Below, in pieces: positions 44,465 through 57,152 of a stretch of 64,000 nt of DNA. The position numbers and the translations under genes were made by a program. This DNA is from Enoplolaimus lenunculus (lineage: Eukaryota > Nematoda > Enoplea > Enoplida > Thoracostomopsidae). Location of the stretch: positions 62,001-126,000 of the forward strand of contig JASANG010000164.1 in NCBI GenBank assembly GCA_030248215.1, written 5' to 3'. The notes under the pieces were generated by a model that saw only the letters and a program-made list of their open reading frames with translations, was not told the origin of the DNA and did no database searches. The stretch's first letter is position 1. Each line of letters opens with the position of its first letter.

Positions 44465-46108
44465 TGTAGGGATGCCTCTGGGTACGCGCTCTTGAGGTTA
44501 TGGTATTCTGCAAAATTTGCCCGGTTATCGCGGAGCGATTCTGCTTTGGGTCACAGCTGCTGGCAGTTATTACATTTGAGATGCGGTGCGGACGTCTACC
44601 CCGTGGACGCTAGAAAGTGGCACGGGGTCAGGCGCTCCTCGAGCATTTATTTCAGCAGCTGGAAATCTCAGATTCTGAGCGTGAGCAGCCTGCGCAGTGC
44701 ATCTGAACAGACACCCACCTCATGTAAACCTCTTGCTACCCTAACTTAATTGTTCTTTCATACTGTTTCTTTCCCCCTCCGGTTCCTTGTTTATTTTGGT
44801 TTACCAATTGCAATGTTGTTGCTCTTGTTGTTGTCGTTGTTTTTGTTTTTGTTGTTGTTGTTGTTGTTGCTTTCGCTCCGAATTCGAAACTTTTCGACCA
44901 TAACTACCTGGCCGGTTTTAAGAAATTTATGCTAATTTTACCAAATTTTAGGAAGCTTATTCAAATAAGCTTCTAATTATGCAAATTTGGTTTAACCATC
45001 CGGCAGGGTATAAAAGCTGCTGCCGATTCTACAATTTAGGCATTCAGTTTGTTTTCGTGTTCAGGTTGCCAGTATGGCACATAAATTTGGCGGATGCGTT
45101 CTAAGCGTAATTTTCATGTCTTTGTTTTACAGTTTTCACTCGCCGATGTGGCCGGCTTCGAGCACAGAAGTCGGCTACGGAAAATTTTGTTTTGCGTTAC
45201 ATGTTTCTCGAGTACCGGTGGCCAGAGGCGTCGGCGGTACCGGGAAATATGATAAAAATTTAACGGGCTTAATATGTATTGGTACTTACAAAATTCTTCA
45301 GTAATAAAACTCAAAGGTTCAGTTCAAAATGGTACTCTATTAAACTTTCCGGGAAGCTTCCGAAACTTTGTTGCAGTTGAACTACAAAGAGAGCTGTTTT
45401 ACCCTTGTTTGTTACTTTTCTGTAGCTTTTGACGCGTCAATCCCCGCTGGACGGGGCTGTTTTTGTTGACTCTGACTCGGACTGGCTCGATTCGCGACCG
45501 AGCGAGTCCGAGTTAGAATATGTTGTTATTGTCCGGACTAGGGATGGATATTTTTCTTTTTCCTTTTTCCTTTTTCTTTTCCCGGCTAATTTTTGGGCCC
45601 CGAGTATTGAACGATTGTTGCGTATAGTAAAAATTTCTACAGCCCTAAAATGGGCGGTGCGGGTCCCCGTTTTTCTTTTTCCTTTTTGACCAATTCCTTT
45701 TTACCAAGAATTTATTTTTCCCCGCACTCCGAATTTTGCCTGCCCACCGGATGGACAATATAGTTTTGCCACGGTGGTCAGAAGTTTTAACCAGGGGCAG
45801 GAATGCGCAAGGATATGAGTCTCCTAGTTCCGAATTTTGTTTTATTGCAGTCCAGCCATGTATTTGGCTGGCCGGTTTTTAGTAGGTTAAAAATTTACTA
45901 ATTTCTTAACCCAGAAATGGGTCCGGTGATGACGGATAAGGATTGGGAATGCAAGTGCACTCCAGACCTGGGCGCGGAAATCCTCTCCCGAACACGGCTA
46001 AGCCAGCGTAGCTAAGCCGATTCTACAAGTTTTGCCATCGCACAATCATAAGATTGGGATCGCCAAGGATAGGTGGCTTATGCTTAGGTGCAGGGTCCCA
46101 ACCTTATA
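44465..46108 (+). repeat. 5' LTR
   Basis: Contains an octamer ATGCAAAT (44979-44986), a TATA box TATAAAAG (45009-45016) and AATAAA (45303-45308), giving a U3-R-U5 order with R between about 45040 and 45330 and a long U5. A (GTT)n-like run at 44820-44870 and a C/T-rich tract at about 45550-45585 are internal simple repeats. The short frame at 45074 is part of the LTR with no recognised product. Confidence 0.88.
44979..45016 (+). promoter_or_regulatory. U3 promoter of the LTR: octamer plus TATA box
   Basis: ATGCAAAT stands about 22 bases upstream of TATAAAAG, next to a palindrome of the type AAGCTTATTCAAATAAGCTT. The same arrangement stands in the 3' LTR (TATA box at 47791-47798). Octamer-TATA spacing like this is typical of compact animal promoters; start site inferred near 45040. 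Confidence 0.6.
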
Positions 46109-47246
46109 TGGGGGCTACTCCGTGGATGTCTTATGTGTGGGCAACAATGCTCATATGTAAGACAGTCCAGATCTGAAATGCACAGCGGGTTTGAATTTGT
46201 TACGTTCGAGAACTAAAAGGTATCGCCGGACTCAAATAGTGCTTGTTATACCATGCAGACCGCATATTTATTCGCTATGCAACTTATTTCTAATATTTCA
46301 GCGCAGTTTTTTTTGGATTTTTCAAAAAGTTCCATAGATGGCAACGTCTAAGCAGACAGGAGTTACGACAACAGTGACGATTGCGCAACAACGAACCAAC
46401 AAAGCCCAGTGGCAATGCTAAAGTCAGTCAGTAGCTTGGCAAGTATGACCGGCCACCCAATATTCAGACAGCGGCGATAGCAGCAACAAGTGTGATAGCA
46501 GCTACATGGACTTCGGTGAGCTTCGAACCTTGCATTCAAGAAGCCTAATTTACAAACGGCAGTCGGTTCAAACGTTTGGAACATTTATCGGTGCATTCAG
46601 TGATAGCGCACTTAAAGGCGTTATTTGGGCGACGACAGAAGAAAGCTGTCTCGCAAGGGGCAAATCAACATCGACGGTTCTCAAGTTTTCGATCTACTAA
46701 CCGTAATGATCTTATAATATGATTACTCGAGTGATCTATTTACTCGCTCTTGTTTCTTGGTCAACGACGATCTCGCGGCTAAGTTGACTCACTTGATTAC
46801 TTTCAATTTGATGACTTTGTTGGGTTCAATAATGAAATGATATCTTCAACGTAATATCGTCTGGTCAAGCAATATTGTACTTGATGACAGAAAAAGCTGA
46901 TTTAACAAACAACTTTAATATTTTTTTATGTTTGTACATTTGCTACTTTTTATGCATGTCTGTGTGACGCAGGAAATCAATTCTGACCCTAGTTTTGCAG
47001 CTCCTTGATATAAATAGCTGTTACGTTTTGTGGTCAATGCGCCATGATTTTAAACGCAACTTTTGACCAACCCTTGCCCCTTTTCACGTTAATTCAGCTG
47101 CGGTTTTTTGCTAAAGATATGGGTTGCTCCGCGCTGGTAAATCAAGTGGCGCGTACCCTGTTGCCTCCCTCATTGCTCCTCTTGGTCTTGTTGAGATGTT
47201 GCCTCGCAACCCCTTGATGGGGACATCAAGCCAAAAGAGGAGGGGA
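46109..47246 (+). other. internal region of the LTR element
   Basis: Starts TGGGGGCTACTCCG directly after the 5' LTR, in the place and with the TGG start of a tRNA primer-binding site; which tRNA is uncertain. Ends in the polypurine tract AAAAGAGGAGGGGA (47233-47246), where plus-strand DNA synthesis starts. Nothing between resembles a retroviral gene; it may serve mainly as packaging and replication sequence. Confidence 0.7.
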
Positions 47247-48886
47247 TGTAGGGATGCCTCTGGGTGCGCGCTCTTGAGGTTATGGTATTCTGCGAAATTT
47301 GCCCGGTTATCGCGGAGCGATTCTGCTTTGGGTCACAGCTGCTGGCAGTTATTACATTTGAGATGCGGTGCGGACGTCTACCCCGTGGACGCTAGAAAGT
47401 GGCACGGGGTCAGGCGCTCCTCGAGCATTTATTTCAGCAGCTGGAAATCTCAGATTCTGAGCGTGAGCAGCCTGCGCAGTGCATCTGAACAGACACCCAC
47501 CTCATGTAAACCTCTTGCTACCCTAACTTAATTGTTCTTTCATACTGTTTCTTTCCCCCTCCGGTTCCTTGTTTATTTTGGTTTACCAATTGCAATGTTG
47601 TTGCTCTTGTTGTTGTCGTTGTTTTTGTTTTTGTTGTTGTTGTTGTTGTTGCTTTCGCTCCGAATTCGAAACTTTTCGACCATAACTACCTGGCCGGTTT
47701 TAAGAAATTTATGCTAATTTTACAAAATTTTAGGAAGCTTATGCAAATAAGCTTCTAATTATGCAAATTTGGTTTAGCCATCCGGCAGGGTATAAAAGCT
47801 GCTGCCGATTCTACAATTTAGGCATTCAGTTTGTTTTCGTGTTCAGGTTGCCAGTATGGCACATAAATTTGGCGGATGCGTTCTAAGCGTAATTTTCATG
47901 TCTTTGTTTTACAGTTTTCACTCGCCGATGTGGCCGGCTTCGAGCACAGAAGTCGGCTACGGAAAATTTTGTTTTGCGTTACATGTTTCTCGAGTACCGG
48001 TGGCCAGAGGCGTCGGCGGTACCGGGAAATATGATAAAAATTTAACGGGCTTAATATGTATTGGTACTTACAAAATTCTTCAGTAATAAAACTCAAAGGT
48101 TCAGTTCAAAATGGTACTCTATTAAACTTTCCGGGAAGCTTCCGAATCTTTGTTGCAGTTGAACTACAAAGAGAGCTGTTTTACCCTTGTTTGTTACTTT
48201 TCTGTTGCTTTTGACGCGTCAATCCCCGCTGGACGGGGCTGTTTTTGTTGACTTGATCGGACGGCTCGATCGCGACCGAGCGAGTCCGAGTTAGAATATG
48301 TTGTTATTGTCCGGACTAGGGATGGATATTTTTCTTTTTCCTTTTTCCTTTTTCTTTTCCCGGCTAATTTTTGGGCCCCGAGTATTGAACGATCGTTGCG
48401 TATAGTAAAAATTTCTACAGCCCTAAAATGGGCGGTGCGGGTCCCCGTTTTTCTTTTTCCTTTTTGACCAATTCCTTTTTACCAAGAATTTATTTTTCCC
48501 CGCACTCCGAATTTTGCCTGCCCACCGGATGGACAATATAGTTTTGCCACGGTGGTCAGAAGTTTTAACCAGGGGCAGGAATGCGCAAGGATATGAGTCT
48601 CCTAGTTCCGAATTTTGTTTTATTGCAGTCCAGCAATGTATTTGGCTGGCCGGTTTTTAGTAGGTTAAAAATTTACTAATTTCTTAACCCAGAAATGGGT
48701 CCGGTGATGACGGATAAGGATTGGGAATGCAAGTGCACTCCAGACCTGGGCGCGGAAATCCTATCCCGAACACGGCTAAGCCAGCGTAGCTAAGCCGATT
48801 CTACAAGTTTTGTCATCGCACAATCATAAGATTGGGATCGCCGAGGATAGGTGGCTTATGCTTAGGTGCAGGGTCCCAACCTTATA
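47247..48886 (+). repeat. 3' LTR
   Basis: Direct repeat of 44465-46108 with the same landmarks: TATA box 47791-47798, AATAAA 48085-48090, end CCAACCTTATA, then the target duplication AGAAC. Confidence 0.88.
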
Positions 48887-48891
48887 AGAAC

Positions 48892-49894
48892 ACAGAAAAT
48901 TTCACTACCGATATTACTGGAACGACAGGCAAAAAATCCTCCGGTGCCTCATGTCGCTTTTCTGTCACATCCGTAGACGAAGGCAGATGTAAAATCGTAC
49001 CGTGCGCCGATATTTGAAAACACAAGCTCCGCAGTTTTTAACCACATGGTGATACGTGCTAAACACATTTGAAAATACTGGAACACCGGGATGAATATAT
49101 CAGCCTATACCTATACGCAGTCTAAGAAAACACTTGAATGGGTTTGGTTCATAAGGTATACGCGTGCACCAAACTACCAACAGACACCACCAAATTTATA
49201 TACATTTTTTAGCTTAAATTTGCATTTAATTTTTTGCAGCCGTGACTTTTGAGAAACGGTTGCAATCTACGTGGTCGAGTTGGTGATGCATCAGTGCATC
49301 CAATAGGAGCGCCATCAAATCCGTTCCCTACAAAGGAGACGAAATCCAAAATTTTGCATGAATATTTATTAATACTAAAATTGCGTTTGGCTTCTCGCAT
49401 GCTTTAGTCGCTTTATGATGAATCACCCTTCGTCCACGATTTCTGAATCCGCCTCTGCTGGAGTGTTTAAAGTCAAGAAAACCTGACTTGGTTTAGTGAT
49501 ATTTCCAGTTCTAGCGAGACACGATTTTTCAGTAGCCTCTGTCTGATGAACTTACGGAAATGCTCAAGTCTGTCCGTGGTAAAATCTGGTGTTTTATTTG
49601 ACTGATGTAGTTGTGAAATGTCAGGTTTAGGTTTATGGGCCTGTATATAGTTAGGCTGATCTTTGCAATTTGGTTTCATTGGTTTTTAGAATTGAGTGAT
49701 AATGATGGCAATAGATCAGCGCTTTACTACTATCACACGTGCAAGTTTTTGCAGCGAAAAGTCGCTGGTTCCACTCACACAAGTTACTTGCTGCTGCAAG
49801 TGTTTGCAATGAAACGTAAAATTTTGATTCTGAATCTTGACATGACTTTTTACATGAATGATTTGCAGACTTCTGCAATAAATCTCAAGCATAG
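48892..49894. other. spacer, one family C end
   Basis: About 49430-49460 reads CGATTTCTGAATCCGCCTCTG, a right-hand family C terminus. Otherwise unassigned; small overlapping frames on both strands near 49650-49900 look spurious. Confidence 0.4.
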
Positions 49895-50292
49895 CAGAGT
49901 GCAACCGGAATTATAAAATACCGGAACCGGAAAGTTAAAAAATACCGGAACCAGAACCGGAGCCGGAACCGGAAAACAAAAACATTTTGTTACCCAAAAA
50001 TTCATTTTTAACGCTTTTCTGTCGCTTTTAACGGTGTAAACACACCAGTTAGGATGACAAAATCCTGAAACAAATGCAGTAGTTGTAAACGTATGATCAA
50101 TTATAAAGTATGACGCAAGTTTGAAGTTTTAGCAATACACGCTCAGGCAATTTTAGAAAAATAACTTTGAAAAATATATCAATTTTTCTTAAATGTTCGA
50201 ATGAGTAAAATTTTCAATAACAAAAAAACCGGAAAATTCCGGTGAATAAACACCGGATTTTTTACCGGAACCGGAATTCTGGTTCCACCCTG
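49895..50292 (+). mobile_element. hAT-like MITE, family E, third copy
   Basis: Left CAGAGTGCAACCGGAATTAT, right GAATTCTGGTTCCACCCTG, with ACCGGAACCGG hexamer runs inside both ends (49920-49975, 50225-50280). Flanks AAGCATAG and GAGCATAAG share AGCATA, consistent with a target duplication of about 8 bp. Noncoding. Confidence 0.7.
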
Positions 50293-51969
50293 AGCATAAG
50301 CTAGGTATAAATTATAAGTTCAGCCAATTATGATAAATTAATTTCCACTCTCAAGGCTGTTTATATATATGAATTAATTTCTGATGTACATTCATCATCA
50401 ATAAATTTGCAGCTGAAAGTTTTCCGAATGAATTTTCCAACAAAACTTGCTGCTGCAATTTTCAGGTGCAAAACAATTTTGATATTCGAAATTATACAGA
50501 TCCTTGCATAAATTCAAAAGCTTGAATTAATTGAAGAAGCGCTCAGCAATACAATTTTCGATTGGCTTATCAAAATGCTGGTTCAAAAAATTCAAGCGAC
50601 TTGCATCTACGTACATACGTGCGAATTAAACTTAATAGCATAAATTCCAATAAATATTGCAGCTTCAAGAACTTCATATCTGTTTTGACACCAAACTTGC
50701 ACATTTAAGTTGTACGTGCATGTTTATGCGGCACAATTACTTGCACGTGTGAATAAGGCTTTCGTTTTCAAAGCCATACAAAGAGAAAAATGTAAGCAAA
50801 ATAGAAGTTTAACTGTAACTGTTTCTATTAACAAAACTAATTACGTAGCGCGTAAACCCGAACACGAGAAATTTCTAAATTATTTTGGTAAAAAAATTCA
50901 AATAGAGTTTAGGTATTTTGTGCTGAATGGTGGCAATGTCGTATCCAGAAATTTCTGATTATGGATTCGCAATGTATATAACGACCGTAATAACGCCAGC
51001 GAAGCTGGCGAGAAGCCAAGAAATGATTATAGTTTCACAAAAGTAAAAATATGTATGCTAGAAATCTTCAAGTTTTTTGAGTAAAATTTAATGATTGGGG
51101 TCACTATAAGATGAAATTCAATATTTAATTTGCTTACTTCTTCTAAATTTAATGTTTAAGGTTTATTTCAGATTCTGGCTTACACTTAGAATTTTGTCAT
51201 AGTTTTGATTCAGGACGAAATTTGAATCCAGGATTACGCGCCATCCTTGTTGTGCCTTAATAGCGTTCACACATCGACCGGATTCACAGGGCAACAACGG
51301 TCACAACTAGTACCTACAGTAGCTTTTTAGGGCTGGACTAGCAGTGAAATTTGACCAAAAAATTTGATAAAACTTTCCCGCAACTGTGTATTTAAAAAAT
51401 ATTTACATAACCACGATTTTGACATTTCGTTGAATGGCCCAACTTACAGAATGGCCCGCCAGGCATCATTATAAATGTTTTTCGGTTTAAAAGTGAAGGA
51501 AATTGTGAAAAATTTAATCGAAAAAAATTTAAAAATGTGACAAATTTGCATCAAAAAATTGCGGAACCTTATAGAACGTTAGATTTAAATGCAATACACT
51601 GGATGTAACAGCATTTGTGAGTTAATATTAATAAATAAAATATGTGTTTTATAGTGTGCAACTCACAGTCCAGTCAATATATACACCACGACCTCTCCCC
51701 ACTCCTTCTTGCAAATTCTGTGCTCAGGATGACAATGTTTAGAAAATGTATATATCTGTTCTAAAAGTGTTATAGTTTTTTTCGTTGTTTTTATTTTCTT
51801 ATATCTACTGAGTTTCGGTTATTGCTTGTTTGTGATTTTTTGAGAGATACGATTTTTAATTGTAACTTATCCAGAAATTAGCGATGTTTTTTATGAAATG
51901 AGAATCCGCTTTTCTGAATCATAAATACTGCAAGTCGCTTAATTGAAAAACTATACTTAACTGCGATAC
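50293..51969. other. spacer, nothing recognised
   Basis: A short ATG frame at 50710-50958 (82 codons) has no recognisable domain. CAGCGAAGCTGGCGAGAAGC near 51000 resembles the GCGAAGCGAGCGAG repeat seen elsewhere. Confidence 0.4.
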
Positions 51970-52118
51970 GCGACCCGTAGCCAAGGGGGGGGGGCGGCGG
52001 GGCTCACCCCCACTGTAAAAATTTTGGCCCCCTAGAAATTTTTCAACTTTGCTTGCAACTCATTAAACACCCTTGAATGCTCAGCTTACCCTAGTAAAAT
52101 GAGCTGGCTACGGACCTG
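51970..52118 (+). mobile_element. MITE family D
   Basis: GCGACCCGTAGCCAAGGGGG at left, AATGAGCTGGCTACGGACCT at right: inverted ends around a G/C-run, a T-rich middle and CACCCTTGAATGC. 149 bp. Best-preserved copy of family D. Confidence 0.7.
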
Positions 52119-55100
52119 CTGATACGTGCTATATACAATTCAGGATACTGCTCCATACCAAATAAACTGCATTCGTAACTTAATGCAAGAAATATTCGCT
52201 AGTTCGTTATAGGCCTTGTAACTTTGAAACCGAACCAGCGCATCGAATTTGACGAAATTTAGTTTCATAAACTTTCTGTGCTCTATAAACTCAAGTGAAT
52301 TGATTTTAATTCATAATGAATTGAACCACTGAGTCTGAATTACTTTTTTTAAGAAGTCAGAATTCTAAATTAGTTGAACTCACTCCGGGTTAATTAATCA
52401 ACTCACCCGTAATAACAACTTCTCAGAGTGAGTTAATCTTTACTGTTATTAACACATAAATAACTAGAAATGACTAATTTGTTATGTGAGTTGACTAATC
52501 AAGTCGCCGGGCTTTATAGTGTGGTGGAGTTTAACAATACTGCTCCGTGCTTTAACTGTTTAGTGCATGTTTTGAATGCAAGCATCAAAATGTGTTTGTG
52601 CGCTAACTAGCGATAGATGCTACACATATTTGAGAACACGGGTTCGATTGTCACGTCACTTGCTGTACGCATGATTATCATCCAGTTTTTGCCTAATTAT
52701 GATTTATTTCCATCAGTAGTTGGTCTTATACAACATATATACCTAGCTAGGTAGCGTATTGCCAAAAAGAGCAGTTTCAGTATTAAAAATGGTACGATTT
52801 TAAAGTTTAAGACAAAAAAATTCTGATAAACTCTATGCTTGCTACAAAACCGCAGTTAATAATAGTTAGAGATCCGCGATATGTATTCGCCACGTGCCAC
52901 CGCACGCCGCTACGTGTAGCGGCCGGCACAGTAAAATAAAGCGCAACCCTTAAAGTGGCATGAATGAGTAGCATTTTTCAATTTTCATTTCTGTTTTTCC
53001 CATATGCGCAAGTATTATTTTATAAGTGGTCTTATTTCAAGTTAGAAATTGAATCCCGGATTCTCGGATGGAGGACACTTAACATTAGCATTAAACTACA
53101 GTGTGAAACCCAAACCCTGGGGTGCTATCGGGTCTTGCACCTCGGCCTAGACTTCCAACAGGACCAAAACCATGTTTTGTTATTAAAGTTTAGTGCTAAA
53201 ATTAAGGCTTGGCTTTTCGCTTGCGAGTTTTTTTCCACTAAAATGGATCTCGCCTTGACGTCTTGTTGAGGCTTTGCACGGCCCGTTTGCGTTATAATTG
53301 TTCAACGCATGTTCATTATGTATTGTTTCAAGCGCGTATTTTGCACAGAGATGCTCATAGTATCCTCTATGTGGGAAAGTGTTAAACAGGAGCTAAATTT
53401 GTGATGAGAGACGAAAGAACTAGACGAAAATACGAAAATGTTGAAACAGTCAAAAATTTTGTTTAAACAATTTCTTTATCTCAGAGACGTTAATGTTATC
53501 TATTAAACGGTGCCATTTTTATAAGGCGGCCCAAGCGTTCCTTTAATCGATAAGCATTTTTACATATAAAATCGTGTAATATCAACGTTTATAATTCATA
53601 CAAAATCTCTCATCTGTTAATAACAGTTCTGTAACTGCATTGGCAATTCGTTATCAATAATTCAATAATGGTAGTGTGTCCCCGCTTGACAAATATTGCT
53701 TAAAATTAATATTTTGCGAGGGGACTGGGAGCAAAGTAAGTTCAAACGTATATACTCTCAGGCATGTTTTTTAGAACTCGATTAATGTTCCGCTATATCA
53801 TAACCCCGTAACTTGTGGAAAATGCCGTAAGTACGCACCCAAAACTACAGAAAGGTTGTCATATATATTTAATATTTATGCTATATTTTTGGAATAACCC
53901 TTACAGTAGCTAAAGCTTGCTAGAATATTAATGGACGGGTGTACCTAATGCTGTACCCAACTTTACTCACATTAACTAGGCGAGAGCTACCGGATACTTA
54001 TCTTTAGACACAGGTTTCATTCCGCAGCTGACAACTACAACAGCAGCTACTATAGTTAGAAGAACCGGCACTGTATCAATTATAAGGGTTACAAAAAGAA
54101 CAGCCTTTGCAACAAAACATTGCGGTTCGAAGTCTAGATTCTATATGCAAATAGCATTTTGCTTTTTTCAGAAATGGTAATTTTGTGTATTTTTGGGGTT
54201 CTGGGACCCCCTAGACGAACATATTAGGGTGTATACAGACGAATTTCAAACCCATACGCGTACCTCTTGCTTTAGTGTTTCGATTTAGAACTGCCGCAAC
54301 GGCCCTAAACTTTCTCCTGGCTGCATGGCTAAGCTTGAAATCCGATTAGCGGAAGTTTACCGGATTTAAAACCGAAAACCCGTCCGCCCGCATCAGTTTT
54401 GAGAATGTGAACCGTGCGTTTTTTTGCTTACAAGTCTTGTGAATTCAAACTTTACGTAGAAGCTGGGTTGAATCGGCTATTTTATACCTGGGTTGAAGCT
54501 AAAATCGCGATGGCTTAAGTTGGTGTAGTTTTCCTTGCCAGTGGATCCAGAATGTTACATAAAACTTCACAGTTTTATGTCACGTGCCCAAACCTTTGTA
54601 TGTCTCTCATGTGTCCCGTCAGACCAATGTTTACGAAAAATTTAAATCTTGTCAATTTCAACAACGTAAATGATAAAAAAAACTTGTCGGCTCTTTTGCA
54701 CTTCGTCACATTTAAACCTAATCACAGGATTACGTTTGGGCTGGCTTGCCTATTCCTATGCTTCTGCCTATGCCTTTGCCAAAGTTTTGCTAAAGATTTC
54801 GCCTGTCTTAAAACATAAATTCTGGGGAAAGTGTACAAATGGTAAATTTGTAAAAATATTTTAAACTTCGCCTTAAGAAATCATCAACATTCTATCGAAT
54901 ATTTCAAGAAAACCTATATCACACCCTACCGATCACCGTATCTGCCAAAATCTTTGATTGCGCCGCTTCCTATAAGTACGTGACTGATTTCATAAATATT
55001 AATTAAACTCTGTCGTTTTTCTGGTGGTATTAGCTATGTCGTTTTTCTGGTGGTATTAGCTATGTAGTTTTTGTTACTTACCTTTAACCGTAATCATTAG

Positions 55101-55255
55101 AATTAAGTGTTGTAGTTGAAATCAGATATATACATTATGGTAAATAGTAGTTATTGTTCACAATTATCTCTTATCCGTGTTGTTCCATTTCCTCGTAATT
55201 ACCGATGTGTAGTGAAAATGTATAGTTTTGTTAGCTTCAAGTTAAAAACTTGATT
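52119..55255. other. spacer with a possible family K end
   Basis: TCTATGTGGGAAAGTGTTAA at 53366-53385 is a lone TTAA-adjacent terminus like family K; a partner might be AACCCTTAAAGTGGCAT near 52946, which would make a worn element of about 440 bp that contains the spurious 101-codon frame at 52964. A 30-base direct duplication lies near 55013-55065 (GTCGTTTTTCTGGTGGTATT twice). No gene recognised. Confidence 0.35.
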
Positions 55256-55390
55256 AGGGTGGCGTTATACTTTTGATAACGTCAGGCGCATCAATCACAG
55301 TGCGTCGCCGTACGGTATCGTGAGCACATTACTCATGTACGGTACCTTATGGTGGCGGACAGCGCCGCACGACAAGCATAATGCCACCCT
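55256..55390 (+). mobile_element. MITE family H
   Basis: AGGGTGGCGTTATACTTTT at left and, as complement of right, AGGGTGGCATTATGCTTGTC. 135 bp with a CG-rich interior (GTGCGTCGCCGTACGG). A related, shorter element is at 60636-60736. Confidence 0.65.
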
Positions 55391-55925
55391 AAAATGGAAA
55401 GGATATTGACTACTTCCACCACACAATCTTAAACCTCATTTCAAACCTAATCATATTCTCTAGTCAAATGATTAGGGCTAATCCTAAGCTTTAGTTTGAC
55501 CAAACCCTAAAAATTTCGAAAGCACTCACACAAGCTGTCAGAGACACGGGTACGATTTTTGTCTAGAAGTGTCAAGCAAGAAGACAGTAACTCACCCGAT
55601 GAGGAAGGGTTCGTCACACCTGATAAGGGGTCCGATCTTTGGTAGACATCCAAGAGCCACAAGAACTGCAGACGAGATTAACAAACCTGACGATCAAAGC
55701 GAGTGAGAAGCAACCGCATATTTGCATTGAATGTTTTCAATTCCCGCGCGAAACTTTATAGCATCGACGGGGTTTTAAGGGTGTCTGCGACGCCCCTGTA
55801 TTTTTCAAGGGTTGTCGACTCAAAACCTGACACCGCTGTTACCACTGCCAGGAAGGAGTACACGTTGAAAATCGGTTTTCAATGCAAGTGCATTTTATTG
55901 GACGCTAGTTTACATTACTTATTTG

Positions 55926-56099
55926 CAGTGGCGGATCCAGGATCTCAAAATGGGGGGGGGCAAAATTTGACAGGTAATAAACTTATTTTTGACCCACACA
56001 CAAACCACGAACTATTGTCACAAAATTGCTATATAATTTTTATCGAGATGCTGTTGGGGGGGCCACGGCCGGGATGGCCCCCCATGGATTCGCCATTGC
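55926..56099 (+). mobile_element. MITE family C
   Basis: CAGTGGCGGATCCAGGATCT at left and the complement CAATGGCGAATCCATGGGGG at right, 174 bp, with G-runs inside both ends. It explains the Gly/Pro-rich part of the 154-codon frame at 55703-56167, which is therefore not a gene. Confidence 0.72.
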
Positions 56100-56230
56100 T
56101 TATTTGTTGGATCGTTGCAGTAGAAACGACATTGAATTTGCTTGTTTTTCGAAGCAAACTGACATAAAATCCTTAGTAACATGCAGTCTTCAATACAAGA
56201 TCATATTTATTTTTGTCTTTGTAAACAAAG

Positions 56231-56293
56231 TAGGTATGCTTGAAAATTGCCCAACAAACGCATGTCGGGCATTCCAGCTTTAATTATATAGAA
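56231..56293 (+). repeat. dispersed repeat M, hairpin end
   Basis: GCTTGAAAATTGCCCAACAA ... GGGCATTCCAGC followed by TTTAATTATATAG, the same end and tail as at 16615 (inverted) and 22010. Confidence 0.5.
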
Positions 56294-56652
56294 CAGTTCA
56301 ATTTCAATCTATTGTTTTTCCTATTACTTTTAGTGACAAAAATGGCACTCATGGGTCATAATTAGTTGATTTTACATATTTAGCTTTTTATCTTTTCATA
56401 AACTGTTTTAAGAAGTTAAAAATGACCTTTTAAGATACTATGTAATGAATTCCTTTGTGGTTGTGTTTAAATATGTATGATATGAGCTAAAAATGGAGGC
56501 TTTTAGATCTAGATAACATCAATTTTACTACATTTTATGATAGCAATCAAAGAAACTCCTAGATGTGATAAGATTCTGGGTTAAATTTTGGTTCAAATCT
56601 CTACTCGTGAGATCGAGCCTATCGTAGCGACATTATCGTTGTGTTTATGTAT

Positions 56653-57098
56653 TACTGTAATGACCCAAATAAAAAGGGGAATTGATATATATTTGACCTA
56701 ACCAGACGGTACTCCTGCCCTGTTATTCGGTTGCGGACTGTCATTTATTATTACCTCGCCCACGGCCGGGTTTCATTACTGATATATATCCGGTACTGCA
56801 AATAACTTCAATTAAACGGTTATTTATATATTGCATCAAAAGCTTGGGCAACAATGCAATGTTATACTGAGGAATTAGTTTCAAAACTTAAGTATACTGC
56901 AAAGCTTAGAACTGAACTTTATTTGGTCCTGGAGTCATTTATGCACTATAGCCATGGATAATTGACATTTATGAACTCTAATTAGGATTTAGGGACTCTG
57001 TCCGATTACGGACACTTATTTGGGATGCGGTCTCCACATGATTGGAACTCAAAATGGAGACCCCCTCTTATTACCGCCCTTATTCGGGTCACTACAGT
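56653..57098 (+). mobile_element. TA-flanked MITE, family B, third copy
   Basis: TACTGTAATGACCCAAATAA at left, TATTCGGGTCACTACAGTG at right, interior parallel to 3696-4146 (CCTGTTATTCGGTTGCGGAC; GGTCCTGGAGTCATTTATGC). 446 bp. A family E scrap follows at about 57118-57152. Confidence 0.78.
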
Positions 57099-57152
57099 GC
57101 ACAAACTGCAAACCAGTTTCCGGCTGTGGTATTTTTCACCTGCGGTTGCACT

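Larger units (their letters stand above)
44465..48886 (+). mobile_element. non-autonomous LTR retrotransposon fossil, structurally whole
   Basis: Two direct repeats of about 1.64 kb (44465-46108 and 47247-48886) enclose 1.14 kb. Both begin TGTAGGGATGCC and end CCAACCTTATA. The 5 bases AGAAC flank both sides (44460-44464, 48887-48891), a target duplication typical of LTR integration. A primer-binding-like TGG start follows the first LTR and a polypurine tract precedes the second. No gag, protease, reverse transcriptase or integrase is recognisable in the interior, so it must have depended on proteins from a relative (LARD-like plan). The LTRs look nearly identical by eye, so the insertion is young. 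Orientation + from the tract order. Family (Gypsy or other) cannot be told. Confidence 0.9.

Noticed and set aside
46109-47246. gag or pol remnant in the LTR interior
   Set aside because: No capsid, protease, reverse transcriptase, RNase H or integrase motif visible on either strand.
45074-48086. Duplicated 76-codon gene with TATA promoter
   Set aside because: Both copies lie within the two LTRs of one retrotransposon, and the TATA box is its U3 promoter.
55703-56167. 154-codon plus-strand frame
   Set aside because: Starts at a non-ATG codon and its second half is a family C MITE.
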